DNA of 64,000 nucleotides from Pithys albifrons albifrons (taxonomy: Eukaryota > Chordata > Aves > Passeriformes > Thamnophilidae), in contig NC_092464.1 of the NCBI RefSeq assembly GCF_047495875.1, forward strand, positions 3,692,737 to 3,756,736, written 5' to 3'. The notes under the pieces are model-generated. The model did not search any database. It was not told where the DNA came from and saw only the letters and a list, made by a program, of their open reading frames with translations. The stretch's first letter is position 1. Each line of letters starts with the position of its first letter. Position numbers and translations under genes: made by a program. Shown here piece after piece: positions 33,048-45,260 of this stretch.

Positions 33048-35355
33048 CAAGAGAAGAGTGGGATGTATCTCAACTTCTCCCTCAGTGGGACACATCACCC
33101 TTAATTTTAGCTGAGTCAGAGCTCTGTGTTTAGTTTAAAGTGCTTTTTTACCCTTCCCAGTCCACAGAGAGCCAGCAAGCATCAGCTCTGAAGGCTTTCA
33201 GCCCACCACACTGACTGTAGCAGGACTAGTTCAAACTTAAACACCTACTGGAGAAGGTCAGTGATGTGTGAATTTAATGTCTACAGACCTTTAAGTGAAT
33301 CATCAAGGTCAAGAAACAGATTCACACTGGAGGACTTGGAGTTTATGGCTCATTTTCCACATTAACTAAACAAGTAAATAAATAACTCAATCACAGCAAC
33401 CCTCCTTCTCCCTCCTCAGTGATAACAGCAATAACCCTCACATGTCACAGCTGCCATTGATCCAGGCCAAGAAAGGCAGATGGAATGAAAAGTAAGCTAA
33501 AAATATCACAGTTTGGGCATCATTAGGAAACAGAAAGTGTGTCTTGTTTTATTGGTGGTGGGTCATCAGTTCATCTGGCACGATGGTGAGCAAGGCAGCA
33601 AGTTCAGCTGCCTTAATTCACCTCCCAGATGACAAAACTGAGAAGATCCCTCAGGAGCTACAAGTCTTGCCTGTCAAGAGGGATATTCCCTGGGATGAGA
33701 GGCTAAATAAATCCCCTTCCTTGCTATATTCCTCCTAGAAATGTTAATTTTATAGACAGCTTGGTACAAACTCACTTTACCACTTCCTGAGCTCTGTTGT
33801 TTTGGCTGTGTCGTGTTTTGTTTGTTTTTATCCTGTGCAAAAGGCAGAGATTTTGGGCTTTGGCATCTCTGCAGTGGGCAACTGGCCACGCAGACAAGGG
33901 GCTGAGGAGCACATGGAAGCACATTTCCCATCCAAAAAGTAAATATAAAGGGAAAACATGACAAGTTCAGTCACATCAACATCAGACAGTGAATGATAAC
34001 TCAGTTTTCTGGGAATATCTGTTATGGGTGAAGCTGAAACTCGGGAACTCTCCCTCCATAATCCCTCCTGGCACACTCAAGACACCCTGTAAAAGTTGGG
34101 GTGGGTTTGTCAGGGACCAGTTTTCCTGCTCACACTCTGATCCTTGGGCAGAAAGATGAAGGGAAGGTTTTCCTAGATGTGATTTCCTGCAGCTCAGAAT
34201 TCTCCAGCAACTCTCACATGGAGTTATACCCAAAGTCTTTATTAATGGGAGTTTTCCTTCCCAAGAGCTGTTAGAGGATTATCACACAATCTGCTGCTGC
34301 AAATAAAGCCTGGAATTAAATACAATTCCAAGGATTGTCACAGACTGAAGGAGCTGTGGTTTGGTCTCATCTCTGCTCTCTGCCATCAGCAGGGCCAGAA
34401 TAACCCCAATCCAGCTCTTTGGTCCCATGGCAGCTTCTGGAGGCCAGGTGGGATTCCCAGCAAAGCCACAGCTGCAGGGAGGCAGGAACATGGACCCAAA
34501 GAGGTGATATGAGCCCTAATATGTCCCCTTCTCCTGACCCCAGAGTGTTCCTGTGCCCACTGAGTGGAGAATCCAGCAGAGATGAGGACTTGGGCAACAA
34601 CAGTAAGAACAAGATTTGGAGTCAAACAAAAAGGAGTAGATTTGAAAAGCCTGCAGGTGATGAAATCACATCCCTCCCCCATTTCTGTTCAGCTCCCAGA
34701 GCCCACAAACTACATGCAAATCTAACTTAGTTATCTGAGTGAAAATTTCTTAGGCCATCACTGCCTTCCCACAGCTCCTGTGCCAACAGTAATGGTAGGG
34801 GACAAGAACACCAGTTGCCTTCCTGGAGTTTCTGGAACCTGACTCCAGGACTGCTCAAGGTGGAGGGGAAGTTTCTTCATCGTTTCTCATGTGAAGCACA
34901 AGGGAAATGAAAGATTTCAGCAGCCAGGTCTTACTTCAAGCATCAGAAGCATAACCTGAAGGAGCTACTTCTGGCTTGCTGTCAGCAGAGCTCCCCATTT
35001 CAGTCCAGGGCCTTTCATCTCTTACTATTTTAGCAGCACAGGACTGAAGGAAATTCTTGTGCAACAATCTCAGCTTTGATTCCTTTTATCACTTCACTCA
35101 GCTTTGTCTTAAAATTAATTTTCAGATTCTTTTCAGTTTCTTCCTTTTGAATACCCCCAGGAAAATTCTGCTTTTTTCCTAAAAACCCTCTGAGTGAGCA
35201 AAAAAAAGTCTGTGTAAAAGAGCAAGAATGAGCAAAAAGAGTGGACCAAAGGAAAACATCAACTCAGGACTTTCTTATCCATAGTGATGGGTGACACAAT
35301 TTCCAGCAAGAAGACTGTCAAAAGCTACAAAAGCTGTGGTGGTCTTGGGAAAAGG
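33048..35355. other. Single-copy sequence
   Basis: No gene was secured. A weak candidate signal-peptide frame with a strong Kozak context lies on the minus strand near 34428 (see findings). Confidence 0.4.
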
Positions 35356-35356
35356 A

Positions 35357-35443
<87 letters not shown>

Positions 35444-35469
35444 TAATAATAATAATGATAATGATAATA
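35356..35469. repeat. (AAT)n microsatellite
   Basis: About 35 AAT triplets with an AAAT interruption and two GAT variants near the right end. It runs directly into the purine tract. Confidence 0.97.
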
Positions 35470-35470
35470 C

Positions 35471-35877
35471 AAAGAAAGAAAAAGAAGAAGAAGAAGAAAA
35501 AGAAGAAAAAGAAGAGAAAGAAGAGAAAGAAGAGAAAGAAGAGAAAGAAGAGAAAGAAGAGAAAGAAGAAAAAGAAAAAGAAGAAAAAGAGAAAGAAAAA
35601 GAAAAAGAAGAAAAAGAAGAAAAAGAAAAAGAAAAAGAAGAAAAAGAAGAAAAAGAAAAAGAAGAAAAAGAAGAAAAGAAGAAGAAAAAGAAGAAAAAGA
35701 AGAAAAAGAGAAAGAAGAAAAAGAAAAAGAAGAAAAAGAGAAAGAAAAAGAAGAAAAAGAAGAAGAAAAGAAGAAGAAGAAAAAGAAGAAAAAAGAGAAA
35801 GAAGAAAAAGAGAAAGAAGAAAAAGAAAAAGAAGAAAAAGAAAAAGAAGAAAAAGAAGAAGAAGAAAAAGAAAAAAG
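35471..35877. repeat. 407-nt pure purine (GAA/GAAAAA)n tract
   Basis: Every base on the plus strand from 35471 to 35877 is A or G, arranged as GAA, GAAA and GAAAAA words. A GAGAAAGAA sub-array lies near 35513-35567. The complementary strand is pure pyrimidine. The Lys/Glu/Arg and Phe/Leu open frames it produces in both strands are not genes. Confidence 0.98.
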
Positions 35878-38687
35878 TATTTATGGAGTATTATAATTAC
35901 TTGCCCTTCTACAGGACCTTTGTCTAAGAACCCCAAACCATTTTACAAATACAACAACACAGATAAGTGAATTTTAGATATCAGTAACTCAGACACAAAC
36001 TGGAAGATAAGTGTAAGTTTAAAACACACCAAACTCCCTGTGAGGACTTTGTAGGATCAATGCAGGAGGACTTGCATATATATATATATATTTTTTTTTT
36101 CATATATCTTTATATATCTAAATATACATAAATATAAATATAAATAAATATATATAAATATATAAATATATAAATCTAAATATATATATTTGAGGGCCTC
36201 CTGGATCATGGATTCCCTCGGTGGTTTTCCATATAAAAGAGGTCCAGGCACATGGCCAAGCATCCCGACTCTCCCTTTGCTGTTCCAACCACTCCATTTT
36301 ATGCTCCTGCCAAACATAATGATGCCAACAGCAGATCTATCATTTGAAGAGGAAAGCAAATGTCTTTTCCCACCTCATCCCTGTCAAACAAAGGCAACTT
36401 GGCCAAACCCACCCAGCAGGTTGGAGGCACCGAGTCTTCATTTACTCTCATTGTCCCATTTCTGTGGTTGGAAGGTCAAGGAAATGAGTGTTTGGCAAAG
36501 AGTTTGGAGAACCAGAAGGAAAGGGAAGTTGAGCAGCTGTGTTCCCTTAGTGACAAGCTTGTCTAAGCCTCTCCTGGAAAACAGAGCTGACTGAAGGTCC
36601 TAAGGAAGAGGTGACACCCTGGAACTGGAGTGATGACACACAGCAAGTAAAAGGGAGGCAGCACTTGATTAAGTTCTCACAGTTGAGAACAGGACACAGC
36701 TCTGATGGCTGGGGAAGCTCATTTTGCTCCTTTAAATTACCATCTGGAGTAAGCAAGTAGGAATTTCCATCCCAGGAAGCTCAGACTAAGGAACTGAATT
36801 CAGGTTATCACAGCAACAGAGGGATGTTGCAACACTGAGATTGGTGGTGCTTAGATCTCCAATTCAGAGCACAGAGCAAAGTGCTGTAATATCTACCTGT
36901 GGCTGAGGAAAAATAAGAAAGGAACACCAGGGATAATTCCAAGAGTACACAGGGACAGCAAAGGAAGGAAAGAAGTGGACTCCACTACCTGACTGATGCA
37001 GAAATTGGAGGGCAGCAAAGTAACTACTTTTCATTTCTTTTCCCTTTGGGTGTAAGAAACCTGAATGAGGAAAACTCTCCTCCTTTCCTTAAAGACTGTT
37101 CCAAAACTTGCTCACTAAACTGATCCAACCTTCTGATGGAAATTCACCTCCAAAGTATCTGCTCAGTCAATTCAGGGACAGCACAAAGGAAATGCAGATC
37201 CAGAACTGCCTGACTCCCAGGACTCAGAAATGTGATTTGGGGGTCCATGAGCAAAAATTATGTGTCTGTAATGGAAACATCTCTACCTGTCTACTTCACA
37301 CTGATTGTCCTGCCTCACCTGAAGGGAGAGGAAGGCACTTTCAGGGCACGAGTCACTCCAAACTAAAGGAACTGCCTACAATAGGTAAGAGGAAGCTTGA
37401 AAAGGTAAGAGGAAACTTGCCCTCTGCTGCTGCATCCAGGGAGCCTGAGGCAACTTGCTCAGGGGGGAATGTCTACACTGCAAACATCTAAAGTCAACTG
37501 AGACAAACCCACAGAATTGGGCTCATGTCTACATTCAGTGATTCCCCTCCAGACAGCCCATCCTTTCCCAGCCTGCTCCCAGAGCAGCTGGGAGATGGCA
37601 CCTGGCAGGATCCTGACAGAGAAATTCAGTGAGTGCTTTAATTTGCTCAGAGGTTGTGGGTTTTTTCAAGATGTATCAACTTTGAACTGCTGCTGTTCAG
37701 AAAAGGTCCTTCGCCTCAGGATAATGTGCAGGTAACATGTTAATACTGCCCTGAATTGCTCCTCATCCAGCCCTGAGTCATCTCCTGAGGAGCCACCTCT
37801 TCACTGCTGTGAGCAGGAGAAATAGTCCCCAATTCAGCTGCAGGCTCAGAAGGGACTATAAAGCCTCAAATCCTCCATCCATCCAGCTCTGATTCTTTCC
37901 CTGGGCAACCACAGAGTGTCCCATTCAGTCCTGCCTGCTCTCCACTGCACCTCCAGCTCACTCCAGCTATGGCACCAGTCTTTGTGTCCTCTTGACCCCA
38001 CCCCAGGTGTCACCATCCAGCAGGTCCACCTGCCACAACAGGAAGAGTTGGACTGAACTCAGATCTACTCAGATGCCACAGAAAGCTGGAAGGCTTTGCG
38101 CGGCACATAGAGCAGAAGGGGTTCCCAAAGCCAGAGGGAGGGAGTTGGAGAGTCCATGAGCAGGGAATTGGGCAGTTCAGCACAGAGCCTGTGACAAAAT
38201 GAAGCTTGACTGAAATCACAGTGAAGCCCCTGAGGCTTCCTCCCTGCCCTTCACACTCCCAGTCCCTCCCTGTCATTCCCTAGACCTCTCCCACCACCTG
38301 GGAGCTGCACACACACAAAACCTCCACAAAACCTCCACAAAACCTTCAGCAAGGCTGGAGATTGGATGTTGTTTGTAACCAGGGAGCTGGAGAAAGCAAT
38401 GTGGATGTTCTTTTAGTTCTCAGAAAGGCTGCAGTGCTCTGGTTTGAGGAACAGTAACAACAAGGGCAGCTCCTTTTGACTTTCAGAGGAAGTGAAAGAA
38501 GTGCCTAAAAATCCAGTGCAAACCCAGTGTCACCACACCCTCAGTGAAGCCAGGGCTGGACAGACAGACACTGGGCAGGCCCATCATTCCTGCTGGAAAC
38601 CCTCATTGCTGCAATAAGGACCAACCTCACCCGAAGCTCTGGGATTGTCTGGAGAGGAGGTGTTTTCCAGGCACAGCTTCTCACTGC
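35878..38687. other. Single-copy sequence with an AT-rich block
   Basis: Nothing was recognised other than the AT block at 36076-36190. Confidence 0.4.
36076..36190. repeat. AT-rich (TA/TAAA) simple repeat
   Basis: (TA)n, then T10, then TATATCTAAATATA-type words; almost no G or C for 115 nt. Confidence 0.93.
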
Positions 38688-39194
38688 ACACTCAGTTCTG
38701 GCACCCTCAGTTGAGGAAAGATCTTGAGGGGCTGGAGCAGGGCCAGAGAAGAGCAACGAGGCTGGAGAAGGGACTGGAGCACAAGTGCTGTGGGGAGAGG
38801 CTGAGGGAGCTGGGGGTGTTCAGCCTGGAGAAGAGGAGGCTCAGAGGTGACCTCAGCACTGTCTGGAACTGCCTGAAGGGAAGTTCTGGCCAGCTGGGGG
38901 TTGGTCTCTTCTCCCAGGCACTCAGCAACAGGACAAGGGGGCACGATGGGCTCAAGCTCTGCCAGGGGAAATTGAAGTTGGAGATCAGAAAAAAATTCTT
39001 TGAAGAGAGAGTGCTCAGGGATTGGAATGGGCTGCCCAGAGAGGGGGTGGATTCCCTGTCCCTGGAGGTTTTTCAGCTGAGCTTGGCCGTGGCACTGAGT
39101 GCCATGATCTGGTAAAGGGACTGGAGCTGGACCAAGGGTTGGGCTGGATGATCTCGGAGGTCTTTTCCAACCCAATCCATTCTATGATTCTATG
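38688..39194 (+). mobile_element. CR1 LINE, 5'-truncated, young group
   Basis: It starts in CTCAGTTCTGGCACCCTCAG and holds the ORF2 tail open in one frame from about 38645 to the stop near 39115 ([60 protein letters not shown]). It ends CCATTCTATGATTCTATGA. Confidence 0.96.
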
Positions 39195-39223
39195 AACCCA
39201 CTAAAAGATCTATGTTTTGAACA

Positions 39224-39368
39224 CAGAATCATGGAATGGTTTGGGTTGGAAGGAACCTTCAATATCATGTCATTCCAACCCTCTGTCATGGGCACAGACA
39301 ACTTCTGCTAGATCTGGTTGCTCCACCGACCATCCAAGCTGGCCTTGAATATTTCCAGGGATGGACCA
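39224..39368 (-). mobile_element. CR1 fragment, tail-to-tail with the preceding copy
   Basis: CAGAATCATGGAATGGTTTG, then GGTTGGAAGGAACCTTCAA and GGTTGCTCCACCGACCATCC. An inverted older-type CR1 3' end 30 nt from the end of the young plus-strand copy. Confidence 0.85.
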
Positions 39369-41265
39369 TGGCAAAGCTTGACCAGGAAAGAGCTCAGCAA
39401 TGGCTTTAAGGAAGCAAAGACATCACCCTCTTGCTTCCTGAAGGGACTCACCACCCCAGCTTGGCTTTATCCAAGAGATTTGCTTCCCACCCATCCCTGA
39501 ATCAAGGTCAGCTTGCAGCTGCCTTCCCCTGTGCAACTGTTTGGGATGAAACATCTGCCAAGGCAAACAGTTAATTCTACTTTATTCCACTGGGCATTTT
39601 CTTTTGTCATCCCTTACCTGCTAACACAAATAGGGGGGGAAAGATTAGAGGGAAGATGTTTGTACTTTGTCTGTTTAAAAGGGAAAATAGAAAAGGATGC
39701 AGATGACACAGAAAGTGAATGCTCAGATGGCAAAACCAAATTTTAGTGGTACAGGATCACCAGCCCTCTCTCAGGTGCTGCCACTGGCTGTAGATCTCGG
39801 TATGTTTTGCAAAGGTAGGATCTCTAATACCTTTTGACAGCTGAAGAAACCAAGGCAAAAATCCCAAGATTAAAAAAAAAAATTTAAAACTCCCATAAAA
39901 ACCAAATCGACAAAGGAAAAAAACCAACAAAACAAAACCCTCCCATAAGAAGCCAAGAAAACCTCAACCCATGAAAAGTCCTCAAAATCAACAACAAAAC
40001 AACAGGCCCAAACTGTCAGGTTGGTCTGTTTGCCTCCAAAAACTCCTTCCTGACAGAAAAGACAGACAAAAGCAGTAAAAAAATCCCCAAACACTTCACA
40101 CTCTCTGTTGCCAGCATTTGTGTGACTCTAAAAGACATTTCCATGTGCCACTGTGTCCTGAAGGCCACATCTGTCAGAGATATGAAACATTTAAATGTTC
40201 TCCTCAGAATCCCTTGGTCTGCCAGCAAAGAGCCTGGAGAGAAAAAGAGAATTTGGAATGCAAAAGGAGTGGGAAAGAAAGGAGTTGGGCTCATGGGAAC
40301 AAGAGAAAGACTTGAAACAGGAATACTGGCACTTAGGAAGGTAAAACCAGGGATGGTTATGAAGGGTGGGCAGGACACTTGGGCAGAGCAGCAGATGGAT
40401 CAGGAAGGAAAATGATTTTTGGAGCAGCTGAAGGAGCAGCAAAGCTCTGAGCACTGCCAGAAGTCTCACCCTGCCTGTCAAGATCAACTCAGCTAAGCAG
40501 AAAAAGTCTTTGAGCAACATAAAGAAAAAGAGAACAACAGGGGGGAAAAAATGAGAAGACCTGAAATTCAAGAGAAAACAAACCACATCCCCCACAAAAG
40601 GAGAAGTCACACCCCCAACTTCTGTTCAGTGGCTTCTCCAAAGAACTGGAGGTGAAAATATTATTTGACTCCTACAAAGTTGAGTAGCTGCACAGGGTGA
40701 AAATGGTTTAGCTGGAAAAATTGAGAACAACAACAGTGCTGGCTGTGAAGGCAAACAGGGGAATGGAAACTGTGTGAGGTGAAAGCCACTCAGGAGGAGA
40801 ACAACATGCTCAGATGGGATGGTGGGAGTGGGACCATCTGGCTGAAAGTCAACGCAAGTAAAGCTTTTTTATGTGTAGGAAGGAGGGAGGAAAAATGATC
40901 CAGACAGCTCTCAGAAAGTTAATCTGAGCACAAAAAAGTACACAGGACTTTTGAATACCACTTGAAAGAAAGTGTAATTGAAAGTGTGGCAGCAACCAGA
41001 GATGGGGATAAAACACAAAATGTGGTGTAGCAAAAGCAAATTGTGGCATCGCAACCAACGGTGGTTTTTATAAGGTGGTTGTTGCTTGGGTTTTGGGTTG
41101 GATTTTTTTGGTTTGTTTGGGTTGTTTGTTTTTTTTTTTGGTGGGAAGGGAGATGAAAGTCAGTGGATCTAAACTTTCCTAACCTCACTGAATAGTCTGA
41201 TAATAATAGTGGAGACTTCTATACTAGTGGAGACAAGGATCAACACAACAGCTGGAAGGAAACTA
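39369..41265. other. Single-copy sequence with A/C-rich and T/G-rich patches
   Basis: No gene was recognised. 39865-40010 is strongly A/C-rich (AAAACC and AACAAA words) and 41085-41145 is T/G-rich (GGTTTG and GTTTGTTT words). Confidence 0.45.
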
Positions 41266-41441
41266 AGGGAGATTGCCCAGGGAGAAGCTGTGGCTGCCCC
41301 AACCCTGGAAGTGTCCAAGGCCAGGTTGGACAGAGCTTGGAGCAACCTGGGCTGGTGGAAGGTCCCTGCCCATGGCAGAGGGTTGGAATGAGATGATCTT
41401 TAAGGTTCCTTCCAATCCCAACCATTCTGGAATTCTATGAA
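41266..41441 (+). mobile_element. CR1 3' fragment (older subfamily)
   Basis: GGGAGATTGCCCAGGGAGAA, CTGGAAGTGTCCAAGGCCAG, TGGAGCAACCTGGGCTGGTG and ATGATCTTTAAGGTTCCTTC lead to ATTCTGGAATTCTATGA. The plus-strand counterpart of the CCATGGGCAGGGACACC subfamily. Confidence 0.88.
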
Positions 41442-43178
41442 GTGCCCAGTGGGAAGGCTGCAGGGTGGGATGGAAGCTGAAATATGGAGGCAGAGGGAGG
41501 GGCTGCAGGGGAGGACTTAAAAGTTCACTGACTTCTACTAAAATTCTACTAAAGACAGAACGAAATGCAGTGAATGAAGGAGAATAGGAAAGGTCCATGA
41601 GAACCTAAAACTTCTGGAAACAACAGAGCAGAAGAACCTGTTGGGCTGATTGAGCCTGAGGGATGCTGGAACACATAACCCAAAGCTGCCTGGTTTTATA
41701 TCATAGGCAGCATCACCCTCTCATTGTCTCTGTCTCCTGCAATCACCTCGTGGGGCATTTTCTGGGCATTTTTATCAAGAGCTTTCAGTGAACAGAACAG
41801 TGAACAGAACCCACCACAGGTGTGCACACCTGGCCAAGCTGCCCACAATTAGAGGTGGGGCAAAGACCCTGAAAAAGGACAGAGAGGGGAGTTTTCATTT
41901 TAATTTTAATGATGATGGTGCTTTTGGAGTAATTAGACCTTTACAGCCACCTCCTCCATGCTTGAGGAACCTCCACCTGTGTGGCAACTTCTCATCCAGA
42001 GCCTGACCTTTCCTGGTTCCACCCCAGCACCCCTTCATGCTGTGTGTTTGCTCACACCAAATCAAGAGAGCAAAACCACCAGGCAGCTCCCCCAGAAAGT
42101 GCAGCCCTGCTACAATTTCCTGACTGGAAAGTGAAGAGGAAGAAAGAGAAAAAAGGAAATTTAAAAAAAAGAAAAAAGGGAGAAAGCAAAAAATCCGATA
42201 GCAACCAAACTCAACTTTGGTTCTGGGGAAGAAAATATGAACCTAAGGCAAAAAAAACATTTTGCTGACTCCCCAAAACTCCTTGGAGTGTGTCAGATCA
42301 ATTAGCTGAGAGAGGCAGCAGCAGGAGCATCAGTGAGGAGCACAGGGAACATCCACTCCCACTGATTCACCTCCAGAAGGGTGAGAGAAAAGGCAAATTC
42401 CTGTGAAAAAAACAGCTCTACCTGCTCATCCACCTCTTGTTTTGTAGCTTTTCAAACACTGACATAACATGGCATAACAGCAGAGGTTTTGAAAAATATA
42501 TTCCAAAGTCAACTGCCCTCATATAGACCAATGGGAAGTGTTCCTGTGCAGTATCATCAACAAACATAAAGAGCTGAACAATCAGCAACTCAAGTTCTTC
42601 CACTTTGATGGCTCTACTGGGAAAAATAAATCAATCTGAAGAAGGCTGTGCCCATAAAGAATTAAAATTTTCAGGGGTCCCCAAGATTTCAGTTCCCCAA
42701 TGCCTTTCTGAAGTGGGGTGATTTAACACTGACATTCAGAATAATAATAAAAACACCACAGCCCTGCACAAGGTCTGTAACAAGAGTGGTCACTGTGGCC
42801 AATACAGCCCAGGAAACTGCTGATACCCTCTCAGTGGTCCTCAGAAATGAGTCCTGGCTCTGACAAACCAATTCTGAGACAGTGAGATGCTCTGCCCAGC
42901 TGAATGCAAGGGGCTGAGCCCCAGAAAAAGCTCATCCTCTACTGGTGACACTGGTCCTGTGTCTCCAGCAAACAACACACCCATGGCCTGGAATAATTTA
43001 TAAACTGGTGGAAGTTCACCCAACATAACAGCAAAGTCACATAAGGGTGAGTTACCCCTTATCATTTTTGTTCTAACAACCTGCTCAGCAGTGACTTTGG
43101 CCAAAGGATTACCCAGTAGTGCCCAGTGAAGGGATTCAGCATCGTGGTGGCCACAGCACAGGTAGTGATATCTCAAGT
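41442..43178. other. Single-copy sequence
   Basis: No gene or repeat was recognised. Confidence 0.4.
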
Positions 43179-43728
43179 GACTCTGGGTTGGTGAGGCCAC
43201 ACCTTGAGTGTTGTGTTCAGTTCTGGGCCCCTCAGTTCAGGAAAGATCTTGAGGGGCTGGAGCGGGGCCAGAGAAGAGCAACGAGGCTGGAGAAGGGACT
43301 GGAGCACAAGTGCTGTGGGGAGAGGCTGAGGGAGCTGGGGGTGTTCAGCCTGGAGAAGAGGAGGCTCAGAGGTGACCTCAGCACTGTCTGGAAGTGCCTG
43401 AAGGGAAGTTCTGGCCAGCTGGGGGTTGGTCTCTTCTCCCAGGCACTCAGCAATAGGACAAGGGGGCACGATGGGCTCAAGCTCTGCCAGGAGAAATTGA
43501 AGTGGGAAATCAGGAAAAAATTCTTTGCAGAGAGAGTGCTCAGGCATTGGAATGGGCTGCCCAGAGAGGGGATGGATTCCCCATCCCTGGAGGTTTTTCA
43601 ACTGAGCTTGGCCGTGGCACTGAGTGCCATGATCTGGTAAAGGGACTGGAGTTGGACCAAGGGTTGGACTTGATGATCTCGGAGGTCTTTTCCAACCCAG
43701 TCCATTCTATGGTTCTGTCATTCTATGT
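43179..43728 (+). mobile_element. CR1 LINE, 5'-truncated (550 nt), young group
   Basis: It starts at GACTCTGGGTTGGTGAGGCC. The ORF2 tail is intact in one frame to the stop near 43640 ([60 protein letters not shown]). The 3' end has three octamers: ATTCTATGGTTCTGTCATTCTATG. Confidence 0.96.
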
Positions 43729-44139
43729 TCATCTAATTACAGGAATGTTGGATAGAAGGGAACTCTGGAGGGATGGCCCAGCCTTCAGTCTGAAGTTGGA
43801 CACACTACTCTTGCTCAGCCACAGATTTCTCCACCCAAGTCTTAAAACCTTCTGTAGCACCTTTCTGTGTGACTGTTTTTGTTTCACAACCTTTGTAGTG
43901 CAGAAATCTGCATTATTTGGAACTGCTCTTCAAGTACCTTTTGACCACAACCTTGTGTGCAACGAAACTTGAGGTCCAAGAGGAGCCACATCACCCCCTC
44001 TCATGCTGCAAATGCTCATCCAAAGGTGGCCACTTTTTCACTTTTACAAGTAATAACCATGAGATTTGCATTGGGAGGTGCTGGCCCATTTGCAGGGTAA
44101 GTGGGGAGACAAACTTGACCCACAGAGATTTCTCTTGAT
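43729..44139. other. Single-copy sequence
   Basis: Nothing was recognised. Confidence 0.35.
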
Positions 44140-44451
44140 TTGGAAACAGGCAGGACTTCACCTGGCACAATATTCACCTTGGAAACAGGCAGGACTTCAC
44201 CTGGCACAATATTCACCTTGGAAACAGGCAGGATTTCACCTGGCACAATATTCACCTTGGAAACAGGCAGGATTTCACCTGGCACAGTATTCACCTTGGA
44301 AACAGGCAGGATTTCACCTGGCACAATATTCACCTTGGAAACAGGCAGGACTTCACCTGGTACAATATTCACCTTGGAAACAGGCAGGATTTCACCTGGC
44401 ACAATATTCACCTTGGAAACAGGCAGGATTTCACCTGGCACAATATTCACC
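44140..44451. repeat. 39-bp minisatellite, 8 units
   Basis: The unit runs TTGGAAACAGGCAGGA[C/T]TTC followed by ACCTGGCACAATATTCACC. Eight perfect-length units were counted, differing at a C/T site and a few single bases. Because 39 is divisible by 3, both strands show 13-residue periodic open frames (for example ETGRTSPGTIFTL). These are by-products, not genes. Confidence 0.97.
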
Positions 44452-44524
44452 CTGCCCACCCAACTCAGCAAACACTGAGAATGGCAACAGAGGAATGGTT
44501 AAAGGTCTGGAAAACCAGCTAGTG

Positions 44525-44610
44525 CAAAAAAACCAAACAAACCAACCAACCAAACTAACAAAAAACCAAACCAAAACCAACAAACCAAACCAACCAACCA
44601 ACAAGCAAAT
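44525..44610. repeat. CAAA/CCAA-rich simple sequence
   Basis: Almost only A and C, in AACC, AAACC and ACCAACC words, shortly after the 39-bp array. Confidence 0.9.
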
Positions 44611-45084
44611 AAAAATAGCCCAGCAAACTCAGGGAGAAATAAAAGGTATAATCAATTCCAACCAGCAAGTGCCTGAACTATAAGAAGATTTCCTTCCAAG
44701 AATATCTATTTAATGTGGAAAAAAAAGGCTTAACAAATTCCAGTGCCTGAATTCCCTAATGAGACAAATGAGGATTAGAGGCAAAGCATTGCTTGGGGAT
44801 GGTTTAACAGTGCCTGGCATGACTTTCAGGAGTGGCTCTCCCAAATCACTGGGGTCTGTTTGGACTGCAGGTCCAAAGAGGAAACCAATGGTTGGGGCTG
44901 TGCAGGTGGTGAACAGTCACACAGGAGAGCTCTGCAGACCATTAAAAACTTTGGTCTGTGTTTTGAAACTCTAAACTCCTGTGGCTGCAATTTAGGGCCC
45001 AAATTTCTAGTTCTACCCAAACTGCTCATGGAGATTTTTTCCACCCACTTCTTACTTGAAGTAGTTTTTTTTTCTTCACATACT

Positions 45085-45260
45085 CAAAGACAAGTTGGGA
45101 TTTCTCTTTTCAGCATTTTATTTTCTAGAATAAACACCCCCAGTACTTTCATTTTTCCCCCCACACCATTTTTCACACCTCTCATCATTCTTCTGGCCCT
45201 GCCTGGACTTCTGTTTCTTCAAGTGTTTTCACCCCAAACAGATCCATGTGCTCCAGTTAA
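45085..45260 (-). mobile_element. Possible ancient CR1 remnant
   Basis: TAGAATAAACACCCCCAGTA, CCCACACCATTTTTCACACC, CATCATTCTTCTGGCCCTGC and CAGATCCATGTGCTCCAG keep the order of inverted CR1 ORF2-tail words, but are heavily diverged. Confidence 0.45.

Noticed and set aside
35325..35970. Long Lys/Glu/Arg and Phe/Leu/Tyr-rich open frames
   Set aside because: Direct translation of AAT and GAA simple repeats.
44140..44451. CRISPR-like regular repeats
   Set aside because: Units are contiguous without unique spacers and the host is a vertebrate; it is a minisatellite.
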